From contig JACJZH010000004.1 in assembly GCA_020635695.1 (NCBI GenBank), forward strand, positions 124,001 to 188,000: a stretch of DNA of 64,000 nt, read 5' to 3'. Numbering within the stretch: the first letter of the stretch is position 1; every line of letters starts with the position of its first letter. Position numbers and translations under genes: made by a program. Source of the DNA: Flavobacteriales bacterium (GTDB lineage Bacteria; Bacteroidota; Bacteroidia; Flavobacteriales_F; PHOS-HE28). Shown here piece after piece: positions 16,995 through 25,361 of this stretch. The notes under the pieces were generated by a model. The model was not told the DNA's origin, made no database searches, and saw nothing but the letters and a program-made list of their open reading frames with translations.

Positions 16995-19223
16995 ATGAAG
17001 CGAACCATCCTCCTTGGCACTACCCTGCTCCTGGCAGGCTTGTCCCTTCAGGCCCAGGACAGCCTGACCAACCGCGAGATCTGGTACAGCCGCACCTTCA
17101 GCACCGAGTACGTGAGCGGTCTGGAGAGCATGCTGGACGGTGAGCACTACACCACCCTGGAGGAGACCGCCGACGGCGTACTTGCCATCCAGCGCTACCG
17201 GTACCAGGACGGGGCCTTGGCCGGCACCATCGTCACGCTGACGGACCTGGTGGCGGGCGGAGCTCCTGAGGGCCTTTCGATCCAGGGCTATCAGTTCAGC
17301 CCGGACGAGCGCAAGCTGCTGATCGAGACCGACATCGACCCCCTGTACCGCTACAGCTACTACGCCCGGTACTGGATGTACGACCGGGAGGCCAGACGCT
17401 GTGTGGCCCTGAGCGACACCACGGGTCCCCTTCAGCGGCTCGCCACCATCAGTCCGGCCGGCACCCACGCGGCCTTCGTGCGCGACAACGACCTGTACGT
17501 GGTGGACCTGAACAGCATGGCCGAGACGCGCATCACCCACGACGGGGCCTGGAACAAGGTGCTGAACGGGGCCACCGACTGGGTGTATGAGGAGGAGTTC
17601 GCCCTGGTCCAGGGCTATGCGTGGAGCCCCAAGGGCACCAAGCTCCTGTACCTGCGCAGCGACGAAAGCCAGGTGAAGGAATTCGACCTGACCTACTACC
17701 GCGGGCAACTGTACCCGGAGGAATATCGCTTCAAGTACCCGAAGGCCGGCGAGGAGAACAGCCAGGTCGGCCTCTTCGTGTACGACCTGCAGGCCACCAC
17801 CACCCGCGAGATCCCCGTGGGCGAAGGCGGACCGAATGAGGACTTCTACCTGCCCCGCTTCGGCTGGACACCTGATGACGCGACGCTCTGGTTCATGCGC
17901 CTGGACCGCTTGCAGCAGCAGAAGACCATCTACACCCTGGAGCTCCCCGCCATGCAGCCGACGCGGATCGGGCTGAAGCCCAAGGCCGTGTACCAGGAGA
18001 CCAGCGCCACCTACGTGGAGGTCACCGACGACCTGCACTTCCACCCCGATGGCAGCGGGTTCGTGCTCACCAGCGAGAAGAGCGGCTGGAACCACGTGTA
18101 CTGGGTGACCTTGAAGACCGGCGTGGAGCGGGCCATCACTGCCGGCGAGTACGATGTGCTCTCGGTGGCCGGCATCGATGCCCAAGGAAAGCGGGTCATC
18201 TTCACCGCCAGCATGAAGGGCGCGACCCGGCAGGAGGTCTGGGCCGTGGGCCTGAACGGCAAGGGGCTCAAGGAACTGTCGCCGGAAGGCGGCGTGAACG
18301 AGGCCGAGTTCAGCGAGGGCTTCCGCTACTTCATCAACATCCGCAGCACCGCCAACGATCCGCCGGTGACCACGCTGCACGATGGGCGTGGCAGGCTCGT
18401 GAAGACCTTGAAGGACAATGCGAAGCTCCGCGAACAGGTGGCCCGCTTCGGATGGCGGCCCAAGGAGTTCCTGTCCGTGCCCGGAGCGGCGGATGGCATG
18501 GAGTTGAACGCCTGGCGCATCACGCCACCGGGTTTCGACAGCCGCCGCGCATGGCCCGTATTGGTGACGCAGTACAGCGGCCCCAACAGCAACGAGGTGC
18601 TGGACCAGTGGGGCGGCCGCAACGACCTGTGGCACCAGCTGATGGCGCAGCGGGGCTATGTGGTGGTGTGCGTGGACCCGCGCGGCACCGGTCACCGCGG
18701 CCGCGACTTCCGGCACGTGACCTACGGCCAGCTGGGGAAGTACGAGACCGAGGACATGATCGCCGCGGCCAGCTGGCTTGGGCAGCAGCCATGGGCCGAC
18801 GCCTCCCGCATCGGCATCTGGGGCTGGAGCTATGGCGGGTACATGAGCAGCCTCTGCATCACCAAGGGCGCCGACGTGTTCAAGGCCGCCGTGGCCGTGG
18901 CCCCGGTGACCAACTGGCGGTACTACGACACCATCTACACCGAGCGCTACATGGGCCTGCCCAAGGACAACGGCGACGGTTATGACGACAACAGCCCCAT
19001 CAACCACGTGGAGAAGCTGAAGGGCGCCTACCTGCTCGTACATGGCACGGCCGATGACAACGTGCACTACCAGAACGCCGCCGAGATGGTGAACTCCCTG
19101 GTGCGCGCCAACAAGCCCTTCGAGCAGTTCGCCTACCCGGACAAGAACCACGGCATTTACGGTGGCACCACCCGGCTGCACCTGTTCGAGATGCTTACGG
19201 ACTGGTTCCAGGAGAACCTCTGA
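16995..19223 (+). CDS. dipeptidyl peptidase IV-like S9 peptidase
   Basis: A 742-residue secreted or periplasmic serine peptidase. A signal peptide (about 1-20, LSLQAQ) is followed by the DPP IV beta-propeller (about 60-460) with a DWVYEEEF segment that fits the double-glutamate region binding the free N-terminus of the substrate. The catalytic domain has GWSYGG (Ser612), HGTADDNVH (Asp687) and NHGIYG (His719). Together these predict removal of X-Pro or X-Ala dipeptides from peptides. The oligopeptide transporter gene 190 bases downstream fits use of the products. It stands alone with its own promoter. Confidence 0.9.
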   Translation: MKRTILLGTTLLLAGLSLQAQDSLTNREIWYSRTFSTEYVSGLESMLDGEHYTTLEETADGVLAIQRYRYQDGALAGTIVTLTDLVAGGAPEGLSIQGYQFSPDERKLLIETDIDPLYRYSYYARYWMYDREARRCVALSDTTGPLQRLATISPAGTHAAFVRDNDLYVVDLNSMAETRITHDGAWNKVLNGATDWVYEEEFALVQGYAWSPKGTKLLYLRSDESQVKEFDLTYYRGQLYPEEYRFKYPKAGEENSQVGLFVYDLQATTTREIPVGEGGPNEDFYLPRFGWTPDDATLWFMRLDRLQQQKTIYTLELPAMQPTRIGLKPKAVYQETSATYVEVTDDLHFHPDGSGFVLTSEKSGWNHVYWVTLKTGVERAITAGEYDVLSVAGIDAQGKRVIFTASMKGATRQEVWAVGLNGKGLKELSPEGGVNEAEFSEGFRYFINIRSTANDPPVTTLHDGRGRLVKTLKDNAKLREQVARFGWRPKEFLSVPGAADGMELNAWRITPPGFDSRRAWPVLVTQYSGPNSNEVLDQWGGRNDLWHQLMAQRGYVVVCVDPRGTGHRGRDFRHVTYGQLGKYETEDMIAAASWLGQQPWADASRIGIWGWSYGGYMSSLCITKGADVFKAAVAVAPVTNWRYYDTIYTERYMGLPKDNGDGYDDNSPINHVEKLKGAYLLVHGTADDNVHYQNAAEMVNSLVRANKPFEQFAYPDKNHGIYGGTTRLHLFEMLTDWFQENL

Positions 19224-19313
19224 CGAAGAGAGGAAGGCGGAAGAGGAAAGAAGGGAAGGAACAAGAGGGTGCTCCGCTCCCACCTCGGCTGGCTCCTCGG
19301 ACTGGCCAATGCC

Positions 19314-19355
19314 GACTGCCGACTCCTGACTGCCGACTGAAGACTGCCGACTGAC
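19314..19355. repeat. intergenic 7-bp-period array (GACTGCC type)
   Basis: Six heptamers in exact register: GACTGCC, GACTCCT, GACTGCC, GACTGAA, GACTGCC, GACTGAC. The preceding 40 bases after the peptidase stop are purine-rich. It ends 12 bases before a promoter element. Confidence 0.85.
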
Positions 19356-19367
19356 TAACGCCTTTTC

Positions 19368-19375
19368 TATCTTGC
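19368..19375 (+). promoter_or_regulatory. -7-type promoter element TATCTTGC
   Basis: TAnnTTG-type element ending 39 bases before the ATG at 19415, directly behind the heptamer array. Confidence 0.5.
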
Positions 19376-19414
19376 CGCGGCCACATCGCCTGGCCTAAAC
19401 CCATCCACCATTCC

Positions 19415-20926
19415 ATGAGCTCGTCGATCGACACCATGACCACCGAAGTGGGCCAGCCGCCCACAGGCGGACACCCCAAGGGGCTGTACGTCCTCTTCAT
19501 GGCGGAAATGTGGGAGCGCTTCTGCTACTACGGCATGCGCGTCCTGCTCACGCTGTACCTGATCAAGTCGCTGCTGAAGGGGGACAACGAGGCCTTCGCC
19601 ATCTACGGAGCCTACACGGCCCTGGTGTACGCCGCCCCGGTGCTCGGCGGTCGGATCGCGGACAAGATCCTGGGCTACCGGCTGGCGGTGATCCTGGGTG
19701 GCATCCTGATGGCCATCGGGGAGTTCATGATCCTCGGTGGAACGGACCACTGGCTGTACATCGGCATGGGCACCATCATCGTGGGCAATGGCTACTTCAA
19801 GGCCAACATCAGCTCCATCGTGGGCAAGCTCTACGAGGACGGCGACCCCCGCCGTGACTCGGGCTTCACCATCTTCTACATCGGCATCAACATCGGCGCC
19901 CTGCTGGCCACCACCGTGGTGGCGGAGGTCGGTGAGAAGTTCGGCTACCACTACGGCTTCGCCCTGGCGGGCGTTGGCATGCTGCTCGGCATCCTGTTCT
20001 TCATCGGCGGGCAGGGCACCTACCGGCACGTGGCCGAGCCCCCGCATCCGGAGAAGCTGAACGCCCCCTACTTCGGCCCGCTGAGCCTGAAGTGGACCAC
20101 GATCCTGGGCTCGCTGCTCATCATTCCCGTGCTGTACTTCCTGGTGGTGTACAACGCGGTGGTGGGCTACCTGCTCGCGGCCACGGCGCTGTACGTGATC
20201 TGGAGCCTGATGTCCCGCGGCATCCAGGAAGGGAACGTGCTCCGCGACCGGATGATCGTCTTCATCATCCTCATGTTCTTCAACATCGTGTTCTGGGCCT
20301 GCTTCGAACAGGCCGGCACCTCGCTCACCCTCTTCGCAGACCGAAACGTGGACCGGATGATCGGCGGCTGGGAGATGGGCGCGGCCACCACGCAGTTCTT
20401 CAACCCGCTGTTCATCGTGATCATGGGGTCCGTGTTCAGCATGCTGTGGGTGTACCTGAACCGCATCGGCAAGAACCCGAACATCCCGGTCAAGTTCGGG
20501 ATCGGCATCATCCTCCTGGGCCTGGGCTACCTGGTGGTGCAGATCGCCCCGGTGAGCGACGCCTTCCTGGTGCCCCTCTGGACGCTGATCCTGCTCTACT
20601 TCCTGCACACCACGGGTGAACTGTTCATCAGCCCCATCGGACTGAGCATGGTGACCAAGCTGGTGCCCAAGGACATGACCGGCACGGCCATGGGCGCCTG
20701 GTTCCTGAGCTTCGCCGGTTCCAACTACGTGGCCGGCCTGCTGGCCAAGTTCACGGGCAGCGAGGAAGGCGGGGAGGAAGCGGCCGCCGCGGCGCTGGAC
20801 AAGTCCGTGACCCTGGCCACGTACACCGACGTGTACACCACCATGGGCATGGTCACCGTGGGCATCGGCTTCCTGTTGCTGCTGCTCTCGGGCCCGCTGA
20901 ACCGCATGATGCACGGCATCCGCTGA
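19415..20926 (+). CDS. peptide MFS transporter (POT/PTR family)
   Basis: A 503-residue proton-coupled oligopeptide transporter of the inner membrane. The N-terminal motif EMWERFCYYGMR is the ExxERFxYY proton-binding signature of the family. FYIGINIGALLA in TM5 and FWACFEQAGTSL in TM7 match further family motifs. About 14 membrane segments are expected. It imports di- and tripeptides, which fits the neighbouring DPP IV-like peptidase. A thioredoxin-like protein follows after 29 bases. Confidence 0.9.
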   Translation: MSSSIDTMTTEVGQPPTGGHPKGLYVLFMAEMWERFCYYGMRVLLTLYLIKSLLKGDNEAFAIYGAYTALVYAAPVLGGRIADKILGYRLAVILGGILMAIGEFMILGGTDHWLYIGMGTIIVGNGYFKANISSIVGKLYEDGDPRRDSGFTIFYIGINIGALLATTVVAEVGEKFGYHYGFALAGVGMLLGILFFIGGQGTYRHVAEPPHPEKLNAPYFGPLSLKWTTILGSLLIIPVLYFLVVYNAVVGYLLAATALYVIWSLMSRGIQEGNVLRDRMIVFIILMFFNIVFWACFEQAGTSLTLFADRNVDRMIGGWEMGAATTQFFNPLFIVIMGSVFSMLWVYLNRIGKNPNIPVKFGIGIILLGLGYLVVQIAPVSDAFLVPLWTLILLYFLHTTGELFISPIGLSMVTKLVPKDMTGTAMGAWFLSFAGSNYVAGLLAKFTGSEEGGEEAAAAALDKSVTLATYTDVYTTMGMVTVGIGFLLLLLSGPLNRMMHGIR

Positions 20927-20955
20927 TCGGCATGGGAATTGCGACCTTCGTGGGC

Positions 20956-21519
20956 ATGAAGCGTTCCATCCGCACCGCCATCCTGGCCCTCGGCCTCGCA
21001 GTGGCCCTTCCGACCCTGTCCCAGGACGGCCAGGGCGCCGTCAACTGGGTAAGCCTGGAGAAGGCCCAGGAGCTGGCGAAGAAGGACCCGAAGCCCATCC
21101 TGATCGACGTGTACACCGAATGGTGCGGACCGTGCAAGATGCTGGCCGGCCGCACCTTCACCGACGCGAAGACCGCGGCCTACATCAACGCCCACTACTA
21201 CCCGGTGAAGTTCAACGCCGAGGGGCCGGACAAGGTCACCTTCCAGGGCAAGGAGTTCACCAATCCGGAATATGACCCGGCTCGGGCACGCACCCGCAAC
21301 GGCACCCACCAGCTCACCTACGCCATCGCCAGCGCCAACGGCCGCATCGCCTACCCCACGGTGGTGTACATGGACGCCGAGGGACAGGTGCTGGCCCCGG
21401 TGCAGGGCTACATGACGCCCGAGCAGATCGAACCGATCCTGGTCTACTTCGGTGAGGGCATCTACAAGGAGCAATCCGATTACCAGGCCTTCCTCTCGGG
21501 CTTCACCTCCCGGCGCTGA
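20956..21519 (+). CDS. exported thioredoxin-like protein
   Basis: A 187-residue protein with a signal peptide (MKRSIRTAILALGLAVALPTLSQ) and a thioredoxin fold of the DUF255/thioredoxin_7 type. The active site WCGPCK lies about residue 55 (EWCGPCKMLAGRTF). It probably reduces or isomerises disulfides in the periplasm. An in-frame ATG at 20932 exists, but the start at 20956 gives the better signal peptide. GACCTTCG, one base from the promoter consensus, lies 5 bases upstream of it. A strong terminator follows. Confidence 0.8.
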   Translation: MKRSIRTAILALGLAVALPTLSQDGQGAVNWVSLEKAQELAKKDPKPILIDVYTEWCGPCKMLAGRTFTDAKTAAYINAHYYPVKFNAEGPDKVTFQGKEFTNPEYDPARARTRNGTHQLTYAIASANGRIAYPTVVYMDAEGQVLAPVQGYMTPEQIEPILVYFGEGIYKEQSDYQAFLSGFTSRR

Positions 21520-21538
21520 ACGGCACCGACCTGATCCG

Positions 21539-21563
21539 AAGGCCCCGCCACCGGCGGGGCTTT
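21539..21563 (+). terminator. intrinsic terminator after the thioredoxin-like gene
   Basis: GC-rich stem of 11 pairs (8 perfect core pairs, GCCCCGCC with GGCGGGGC) and a 3-base loop, followed by TTTCGCTTTC. Confidence 0.75.
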
Positions 21564-21626
21564 CGCTTTCGACCCCACCACCCGACCAGGTGCGGCACCG
21601 CCCGAACAAGCTGGCCGTCTTCCTGT

Positions 21627-21634
21627 TAACTTAG
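21627..21634 (+). promoter_or_regulatory. -7-type promoter element TAACTTAG
   Basis: TAnnTTnG match ending 40 bases before the citrate synthase ATG. Confidence 0.5.
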
Positions 21635-21674
21635 CGGCCCGAAAACGGGTCCACCGAGCATCCCTATCCCACCG

Positions 21675-22964
21675 ATGAGCAGCGAAACGGCAAAGATCAT
21701 CCTGAACGGAAACGAGTACGAACTGCCCGTCGTGGAAGGCAGCGAGGGCGAGAAGGCCATCGACATCAGCAAGCTGCGGGCCCTGTCGGGCTACATCACC
21801 CTGGACCCCGGGTACAAGAACACCGGTTCCACCACCAGCGCCATCACCTTCCTCGACGGTGAGGAGGGCATCCTGCACTACCGGGGCTACCCCATCGAGC
21901 AGCTCGCCGAGAAGGCCTCCTTCCTGGAGGTCTCGTACCTGCTGCTCCACGGCGACCTGCCGAACAAGCAGCAGTTGGCCGAGTTCGAGGGCAACATCCG
22001 CTACCACTCGCTGGTGCACGAGGACATGAAGCGCTTCTTCGAGTTCTTCCCCAGCAACGCCCATCCCATGGGCATCCTGGCGGCCATGGTGAACTCGCTG
22101 AGCACCTTCTACCCGAAGAGCCAGGACCCCCACCGGCCGGCCCGCGATGTGGAACGCACCATCCACCGGTTGATCGCCAAGATGCCGACGCTGGCCGCGA
22201 TCAGCTACAAGAACAACCTGGGCCACCCCATCATGTACCCGGACAACCGTCTGGGCTACATCGAGAACTTCCTGTACATGATGTTCGGCCTTCCCACGGA
22301 ACCCTACGAGGTGGATCCCGTGGTGGCCGATGCGCTGAACAAGCTCCTGATCCTGCATGCCGACCACGAGCAGAACTGCAGCGCCAGCACGGTGCGCATC
22401 GTGGGCAGCAGCCAGAGCAACCTGTACAGCAGCATCAGTGCCGGCATCGCCGCGCTCTGGGGGCCCCTGCACGGTGGTGCCAACCAGGAGGTGATCGAGA
22501 TGCTGGAGACCATCCGCAACGACGGTGGCGACATCCAGAAGTGGGTGGACAAGGCCAAGGACAAGGACGATCCCTTCCGCCTCTTCGGCTTCGGCCACCG
22601 GGTGTACAAGAACTTCGACCCACGTGCCCGCATCATCAAGAAGGCCTGCGACGAGGTGCTGAAGAAGATGGGGGTGAACGACCCCGTGCTGGACATCGCC
22701 AAGCGCCTGGAGGAGATCGCGCTGAAGGACGACTACTTCGTGGAGCGCAAGCTGTACCCGAACGTGGACTTCTACAGCGGCATCATCTACCGCGCCATCG
22801 GCATCCCCACCCGGATGTTCACCGTCATGTTCGCCCTGGGCCGCCTTCCGGGCTGGATCGCCCAGTGGAGGGAGATGGTGGAGAACAAGGAGCCCATCGG
22901 CCGCCCCCGCCAGATCTACACCGGGGCCACCAAGCGCGATTACGTGCCGGTGGAAAAGCGCTGA
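21675..22964 (+). CDS. gltA: citrate synthase
   Basis: A 429-residue type II citrate synthase, which condenses oxaloacetate and acetyl-CoA at the entry of the TCA cycle. The family motifs are complete: HADHEQNCSASTVR, LWGPLHGGANQEVI and FGFGHRVYKNFDPRA contain the catalytic histidines, and YPNVDFYSGI precedes the C-terminal arginine region. The length matches the hexameric bacterial form. It is cytoplasmic and monocistronic, with a promoter element at 21627 and a terminator at 22985. Confidence 0.97.
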   Translation: MSSETAKIILNGNEYELPVVEGSEGEKAIDISKLRALSGYITLDPGYKNTGSTTSAITFLDGEEGILHYRGYPIEQLAEKASFLEVSYLLLHGDLPNKQQLAEFEGNIRYHSLVHEDMKRFFEFFPSNAHPMGILAAMVNSLSTFYPKSQDPHRPARDVERTIHRLIAKMPTLAAISYKNNLGHPIMYPDNRLGYIENFLYMMFGLPTEPYEVDPVVADALNKLLILHADHEQNCSASTVRIVGSSQSNLYSSISAGIAALWGPLHGGANQEVIEMLETIRNDGGDIQKWVDKAKDKDDPFRLFGFGHRVYKNFDPRARIIKKACDEVLKKMGVNDPVLDIAKRLEEIALKDDYFVERKLYPNVDFYSGIIYRAIGIPTRMFTVMFALGRLPGWIAQWREMVENKEPIGRPRQIYTGATKRDYVPVEKR

Positions 22965-22984
22965 GCCGCCCCCCTGACCGATAC

Positions 22985-23010
22985 GAAGGACCGCCCGAGG
23001 GTGGTCCTTC
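22985..23010 (+). terminator. intrinsic terminator after gltA
   Basis: GAAGGACC...GGTCCTTC stem of about 11 pairs (one G-T) with a short loop, followed by TGCTTTCCTG. It sits immediately before the palindromic operator at 23017. Confidence 0.7.
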
Positions 23011-23016
23011 TGCTTT

Positions 23017-23032
23017 CCTGACGGCCGTCAGG
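23017..23032. promoter_or_regulatory. 16-bp perfect palindrome, Crp/Fnr-type operator (site A)
   Basis: CCTGACGGCCGTCAGG, core TGAC-N4-GTCA, centred at 23024.5. That is 29.5 bases upstream of the first base of the promoter element at 23054. Sites B (24914-24925), C (25279-25292) and D (28262-28273) share this spacing exactly, so a common activator site is likely. Confidence 0.65.
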
Positions 23033-23053
23033 CTCCCGGCCGGAGGGCACGTC

Positions 23054-23061
23054 TACCTTGC
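23054..23061 (+). promoter_or_regulatory. -7-type promoter element TACCTTGC
   Basis: TAnnTTG-type element behind operator A; ends 53 bases before the ATG at 23115. Confidence 0.55.
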
Positions 23062-23114
23062 CCGTTGAACACCCGAACACGCCCGACCGGGCACCCCAGA
23101 ACACCTACGAGCAC

Positions 23115-23516
23115 ATGAGCACCACCGCAGCCAAACAGCCCACCAAGCACATCGATGAACTCCATTTCGAGCATCGGGTCTGGTTGAACAACCTCAAGTT
23201 CTGCAAGGAGGAGATCACCATCTTCGAGCACCGCCTTGAAGAGCTCGTCCAGCGCAATACCGGCAAGGAACTGCTCGCCGAACTGGAGCACTTCCAGAAC
23301 CAGTACATCCGGGAGAAGGAAGTGATCGACGAGCTCCGGCACGACATCAAGCAGCACGAGAACTTCCTCGAGAAGGAGTCGGTGGAAAAACCCGTGGCCA
23401 TCGATCATCGGGCCTTCGGCGACCATGCCGAACTGCGCGACCGCATGGAGACCTTCGAGCGGCTCTACGATGAGCTCAAGCAGGAGTTCCGCCGCTGGCT
23501 GGTGAAAGTGATGTGA
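23115..23516 (+). CDS. coiled-coil protein of unknown function under operator A
   Basis: A 133-residue, highly charged cytoplasmic protein. Residues 12-125 are almost entirely helical with heptad-like spacing (HIDELHFEHRVWLNNLKF, ITIFEHRLEELVQR, ELLAELEHFQNQYIREKEVIDELRH), so a coiled-coil dimer is likely. No known domain or catalytic motif is recognised. A reading from 23058 is possible but lies on top of the promoter element, so the ATG at 23115 is preferred. The gene has the most symmetric Crp/Fnr-type operator of the block and leads a run of stress genes, so it is probably a stress-induced structural or regulatory protein. Confidence 0.75.
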   Translation: MSTTAAKQPTKHIDELHFEHRVWLNNLKFCKEEITIFEHRLEELVQRNTGKELLAELEHFQNQYIREKEVIDELRHDIKQHENFLEKESVEKPVAIDHRAFGDHAELRDRMETFERLYDELKQEFRRWLVKVM

Positions 23517-23636
23517 CCCCCACGAGGGCCATTGACCGACCGCTCGCGAAGGCCATTCGCGGTGGAAGCGGTCCCATACCCGGAAGGGCCGTCCGGTGAT
23601 AGCACCTGACGGCCCTCTCCACATCCCGACAGACCC

Positions 23637-24497
23637 ATGGAACGCATCCTGGTACCCACCGACTTCTCCGCCCCTGCCCGCCATGCCACCGACCTGGCAG
23701 CCACCCTGGCCGGCAAGGCCGGCGCCACGGTGGATCTTTTTCATGCGGTGGACGTTCCCGATGGCTACGTGGAGGCCCATTTCGTGACGGCCGCCAACGC
23801 CACCAGGTCCCCGCGCGAGCAACAGGCCCTCTACCCCGAGGCCCGGCGGCGTGTGGGCCGTGCCCGCCAACGCCTGGCGGAGGTCGGCAGGAAACTGGAT
23901 GCCCGCAAGGTGGCCAACACGCACACCGTGGGCTTCAACCTGGCGTGGAAGGACATCGCCCACCTGGCGGAGGAGCGCAGAGCCGACCTGATCGTGATGG
24001 GCACCACCGGTGCAGGAGGCGTGCGACGGGCCCTGCTGGGGAGCAATACGCAGAAGGTCGTCCGGCTGGCCGCCCCGCCCGTGCTCACCCTGCGCTCGGC
24101 AGCCCCGAAGCGGATCGCCAATGTCGTGCTGCTTGCGGACACCCATGCCCGCGATGCAGCGGACCGGCTGGAACGCCTGCTTCCCCTGGTGGCGGGCTTC
24201 GGAGCGAAGCTCCATCTGCTCCACGTGAACACCCCCGCACGGTTCGAGGACACGGACACCTCCCTGGAGCGGCTCCGCAAGCTGGAAGAAGCCCTGTCCG
24301 GTTCCTGCAAGGTCCATGTCACCGACCACTACACGGTGGCCGAGGGGGCGATCGCGTTCGCCCGACGTGCGGGGATGGACCTGATCGGCGTCTCCACCCA
24401 CGGCAGGCGTGGCGTGCGCGCCCTGCTCAATGCCAGTACCGCGGAGACCATCGTGGAGCACGCCGACATCCCCGTGCTCATCGACCACCTGTCATGA
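23637..24497 (+). CDS. universal stress protein with two UspA domains
   Basis: A 286-residue tandem UspA protein. The first domain (1-150) starts MERILVPTDFS and has the nucleotide-binding signature GTTGAGGVRRALLGSN, fitting G-x2-G-x9-G-S. The second domain (about 160-286) keeps the fold, but its loop is STHGRRGVRALLNAST and lacks the last glycine, so it may not bind ATP. Such proteins accumulate under starvation, oxygen limitation or redox stress. The stop overlaps the next start (ATGA), coupling it to the K+ channel. I found no good copy of the TGAC-N4-GTCA box in its own upstream region. Confidence 0.88.
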   Translation: MERILVPTDFSAPARHATDLAATLAGKAGATVDLFHAVDVPDGYVEAHFVTAANATRSPREQQALYPEARRRVGRARQRLAEVGRKLDARKVANTHTVGFNLAWKDIAHLAEERRADLIVMGTTGAGGVRRALLGSNTQKVVRLAAPPVLTLRSAAPKRIANVVLLADTHARDAADRLERLLPLVAGFGAKLHLLHVNTPARFEDTDTSLERLRKLEEALSGSCKVHVTDHYTVAEGAIAFARRAGMDLIGVSTHGRRGVRALLNASTAETIVEHADIPVLIDHLS

Positions 24498-24916
24498 TGC
24501 GGCACGCACCCAGGCCACTCAGTGAGGAACGGGATACCCGGCGCAGGCTGCGGGTGTCCCTGTACCTGGCCATCATCGCCCTCACCGCCTTGGTCACTTC
24601 GGGCACCGTGATCTTCCGGCACCTGGAGGGGTGGAGCTGGATCAGCTCGTTCTACTTCACGGTGAGCACGCTGACCACGGTGGGCTATGGCGACCTGGTG
24701 CCCACGAACGAATGGAGCCGCCTGTTCACCGCCCTGTTCATCGTGGCGGGCGTGGCCATGTCGCTGGCGGCGCTCACCGTCGTGGGGTCCAACTACCTGG
24801 AGTTCATCGAGCGGCGTATCCTGCGGGAACGCTGGACGCTCCGTTCCAGTGATCCCCATGCACGGGGCGGGCAGGTCCCACCCCGCGGAACTGATCCGCC
24901 TCATCCCGGCGCGTGA
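24494..24916 (+). CDS. two-transmembrane potassium channel family protein
   Basis: About 140 residues with two membrane helices around a pore loop with TTVGYGD, the K+ selectivity filter (Ion_trans_2 type). The N-terminal half is basic. The C-terminal tail is short, with no ligand-binding domain visible. The ATG overlaps the universal stress protein stop by four bases, so the two are translated together and channel activity may be tied to the same stress. An ATG three bases later is equally possible. Four subunits would form the channel. Confidence 0.82.
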   Translation: MMRHAPRPLSEERDTRRRLRVSLYLAIIALTALVTSGTVIFRHLEGWSWISSFYFTVSTLTTVGYGDLVPTNEWSRLFTALFIVAGVAMSLAALTVVGSNYLEFIERRILRERWTLRSSDPHARGGQVPPRGTDPPHPGA

Positions 24917-24925
24917 CGCCGGTCA
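24914..24925. promoter_or_regulatory. Crp/Fnr-type operator TGAC-N4-GTCA (site B)
   Basis: TGACGCCGGTCA centred at 24919.5, exactly 29.5 bases upstream of the first base of CATCTTGC (24949-24956), ahead of the thioredoxin gene. It overlaps the stop of the K+ channel gene. Confidence 0.6.
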
Positions 24926-24948
24926 GGGCGAACGGAGGCCGCTTGTTC

Positions 24949-24956
24949 CATCTTGC
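24949..24956 (+). promoter_or_regulatory. -7-type promoter element CATCTTGC
   Basis: One base off TAnnTTG; ends 14 bases before the ATG at 24971. A weak element would fit a promoter that depends on the activator site at 24914. Confidence 0.45.
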
Positions 24957-24970
24957 GCAGAACACCGGCC

Positions 24971-25270
24971 ATGTCACGCTTTCAGGAACTCATCTCCTCC
25001 GGCCAGCCCGTTCTGGTGGACGTCCACGCCGAATGGTGCGGCCCCTGCAAGGCCATGTCGCCCATCGTGCAGGAGGTGGCCCGCCGCATGACCGGTCGGG
25101 CACGGGTGCTGAAGGTGGATGTGGACCGCAATCCGGCACTGGCCCAGCAGTATGGGATCCGTGGCGTGCCCACGCTCCTCCTCTTCAAGAACGGTGAGGT
25201 GGTCTGGCGGCAGAGCGGAGTGGTGCCGGCAGATGAGTTGGTGGCGGTGATGGAACGTTTCACGGCATGA
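24971..25270 (+). CDS. thioredoxin
   Basis: A 99-residue cytoplasmic thioredoxin. The active site WCGPCK is near residue 20 (VDVHAEWCGPCKAM), and the cis-proline segment is IRGVPTLLLFKNGE. Length and motifs are complete. It reduces disulfides in client proteins. Read from the ATG at 24971 it starts MSRFQELISSG, right behind its promoter; an upstream ATG at 24953 overlaps the promoter element. It has its own operator (site B), so it is controlled with the coiled-coil, dioxygenase-like and small membrane protein genes of the block. Confidence 0.9.
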   Translation: MSRFQELISSGQPVLVDVHAEWCGPCKAMSPIVQEVARRMTGRARVLKVDVDRNPALAQQYGIRGVPTLLLFKNGEVVWRQSGVVPADELVAVMERFTA

Positions 25271-25278
25271 CCCATCGA

Positions 25279-25292
25279 TTGACATCCGTCAT
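25279..25292. promoter_or_regulatory. Crp/Fnr-type operator TTGAC-N4-GTCAT (site C)
   Basis: TTGACATCCGTCAT with core TGAC-N4-GTCA centred at 25285.5, exactly 29.5 bases upstream of TACGTTCG. It resembles the FNR/DNR box more closely than sites A and B. Confidence 0.62.
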
Positions 25293-25314
25293 GCCACCGG
25301 GCGCGCGCACCCGC

Positions 25315-25322
25315 TACGTTCG
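25315..25322 (+). promoter_or_regulatory. -7-type promoter element TACGTTCG
   Basis: TAnnTTnG match behind operator C, ending 39 bases before the GTG at 25362. Confidence 0.55.
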
Positions 25323-25361
25323 CGGATCGGTGCGGCGCACCGGACAAACCAAGGGACCGTC

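Noticed and set aside
19367..20914. Minus-strand open frame opposite the POT transporter
   Set aside because: Translation is His, Glu and Gln rich without any domain, while the plus strand has clear transporter motifs.
23533..23544. Crp/Fnr box for the first universal stress protein (TTGAC near 23532)
   Set aside because: Only one half-site is present, with no matching second half and no promoter element at the expected spacing.
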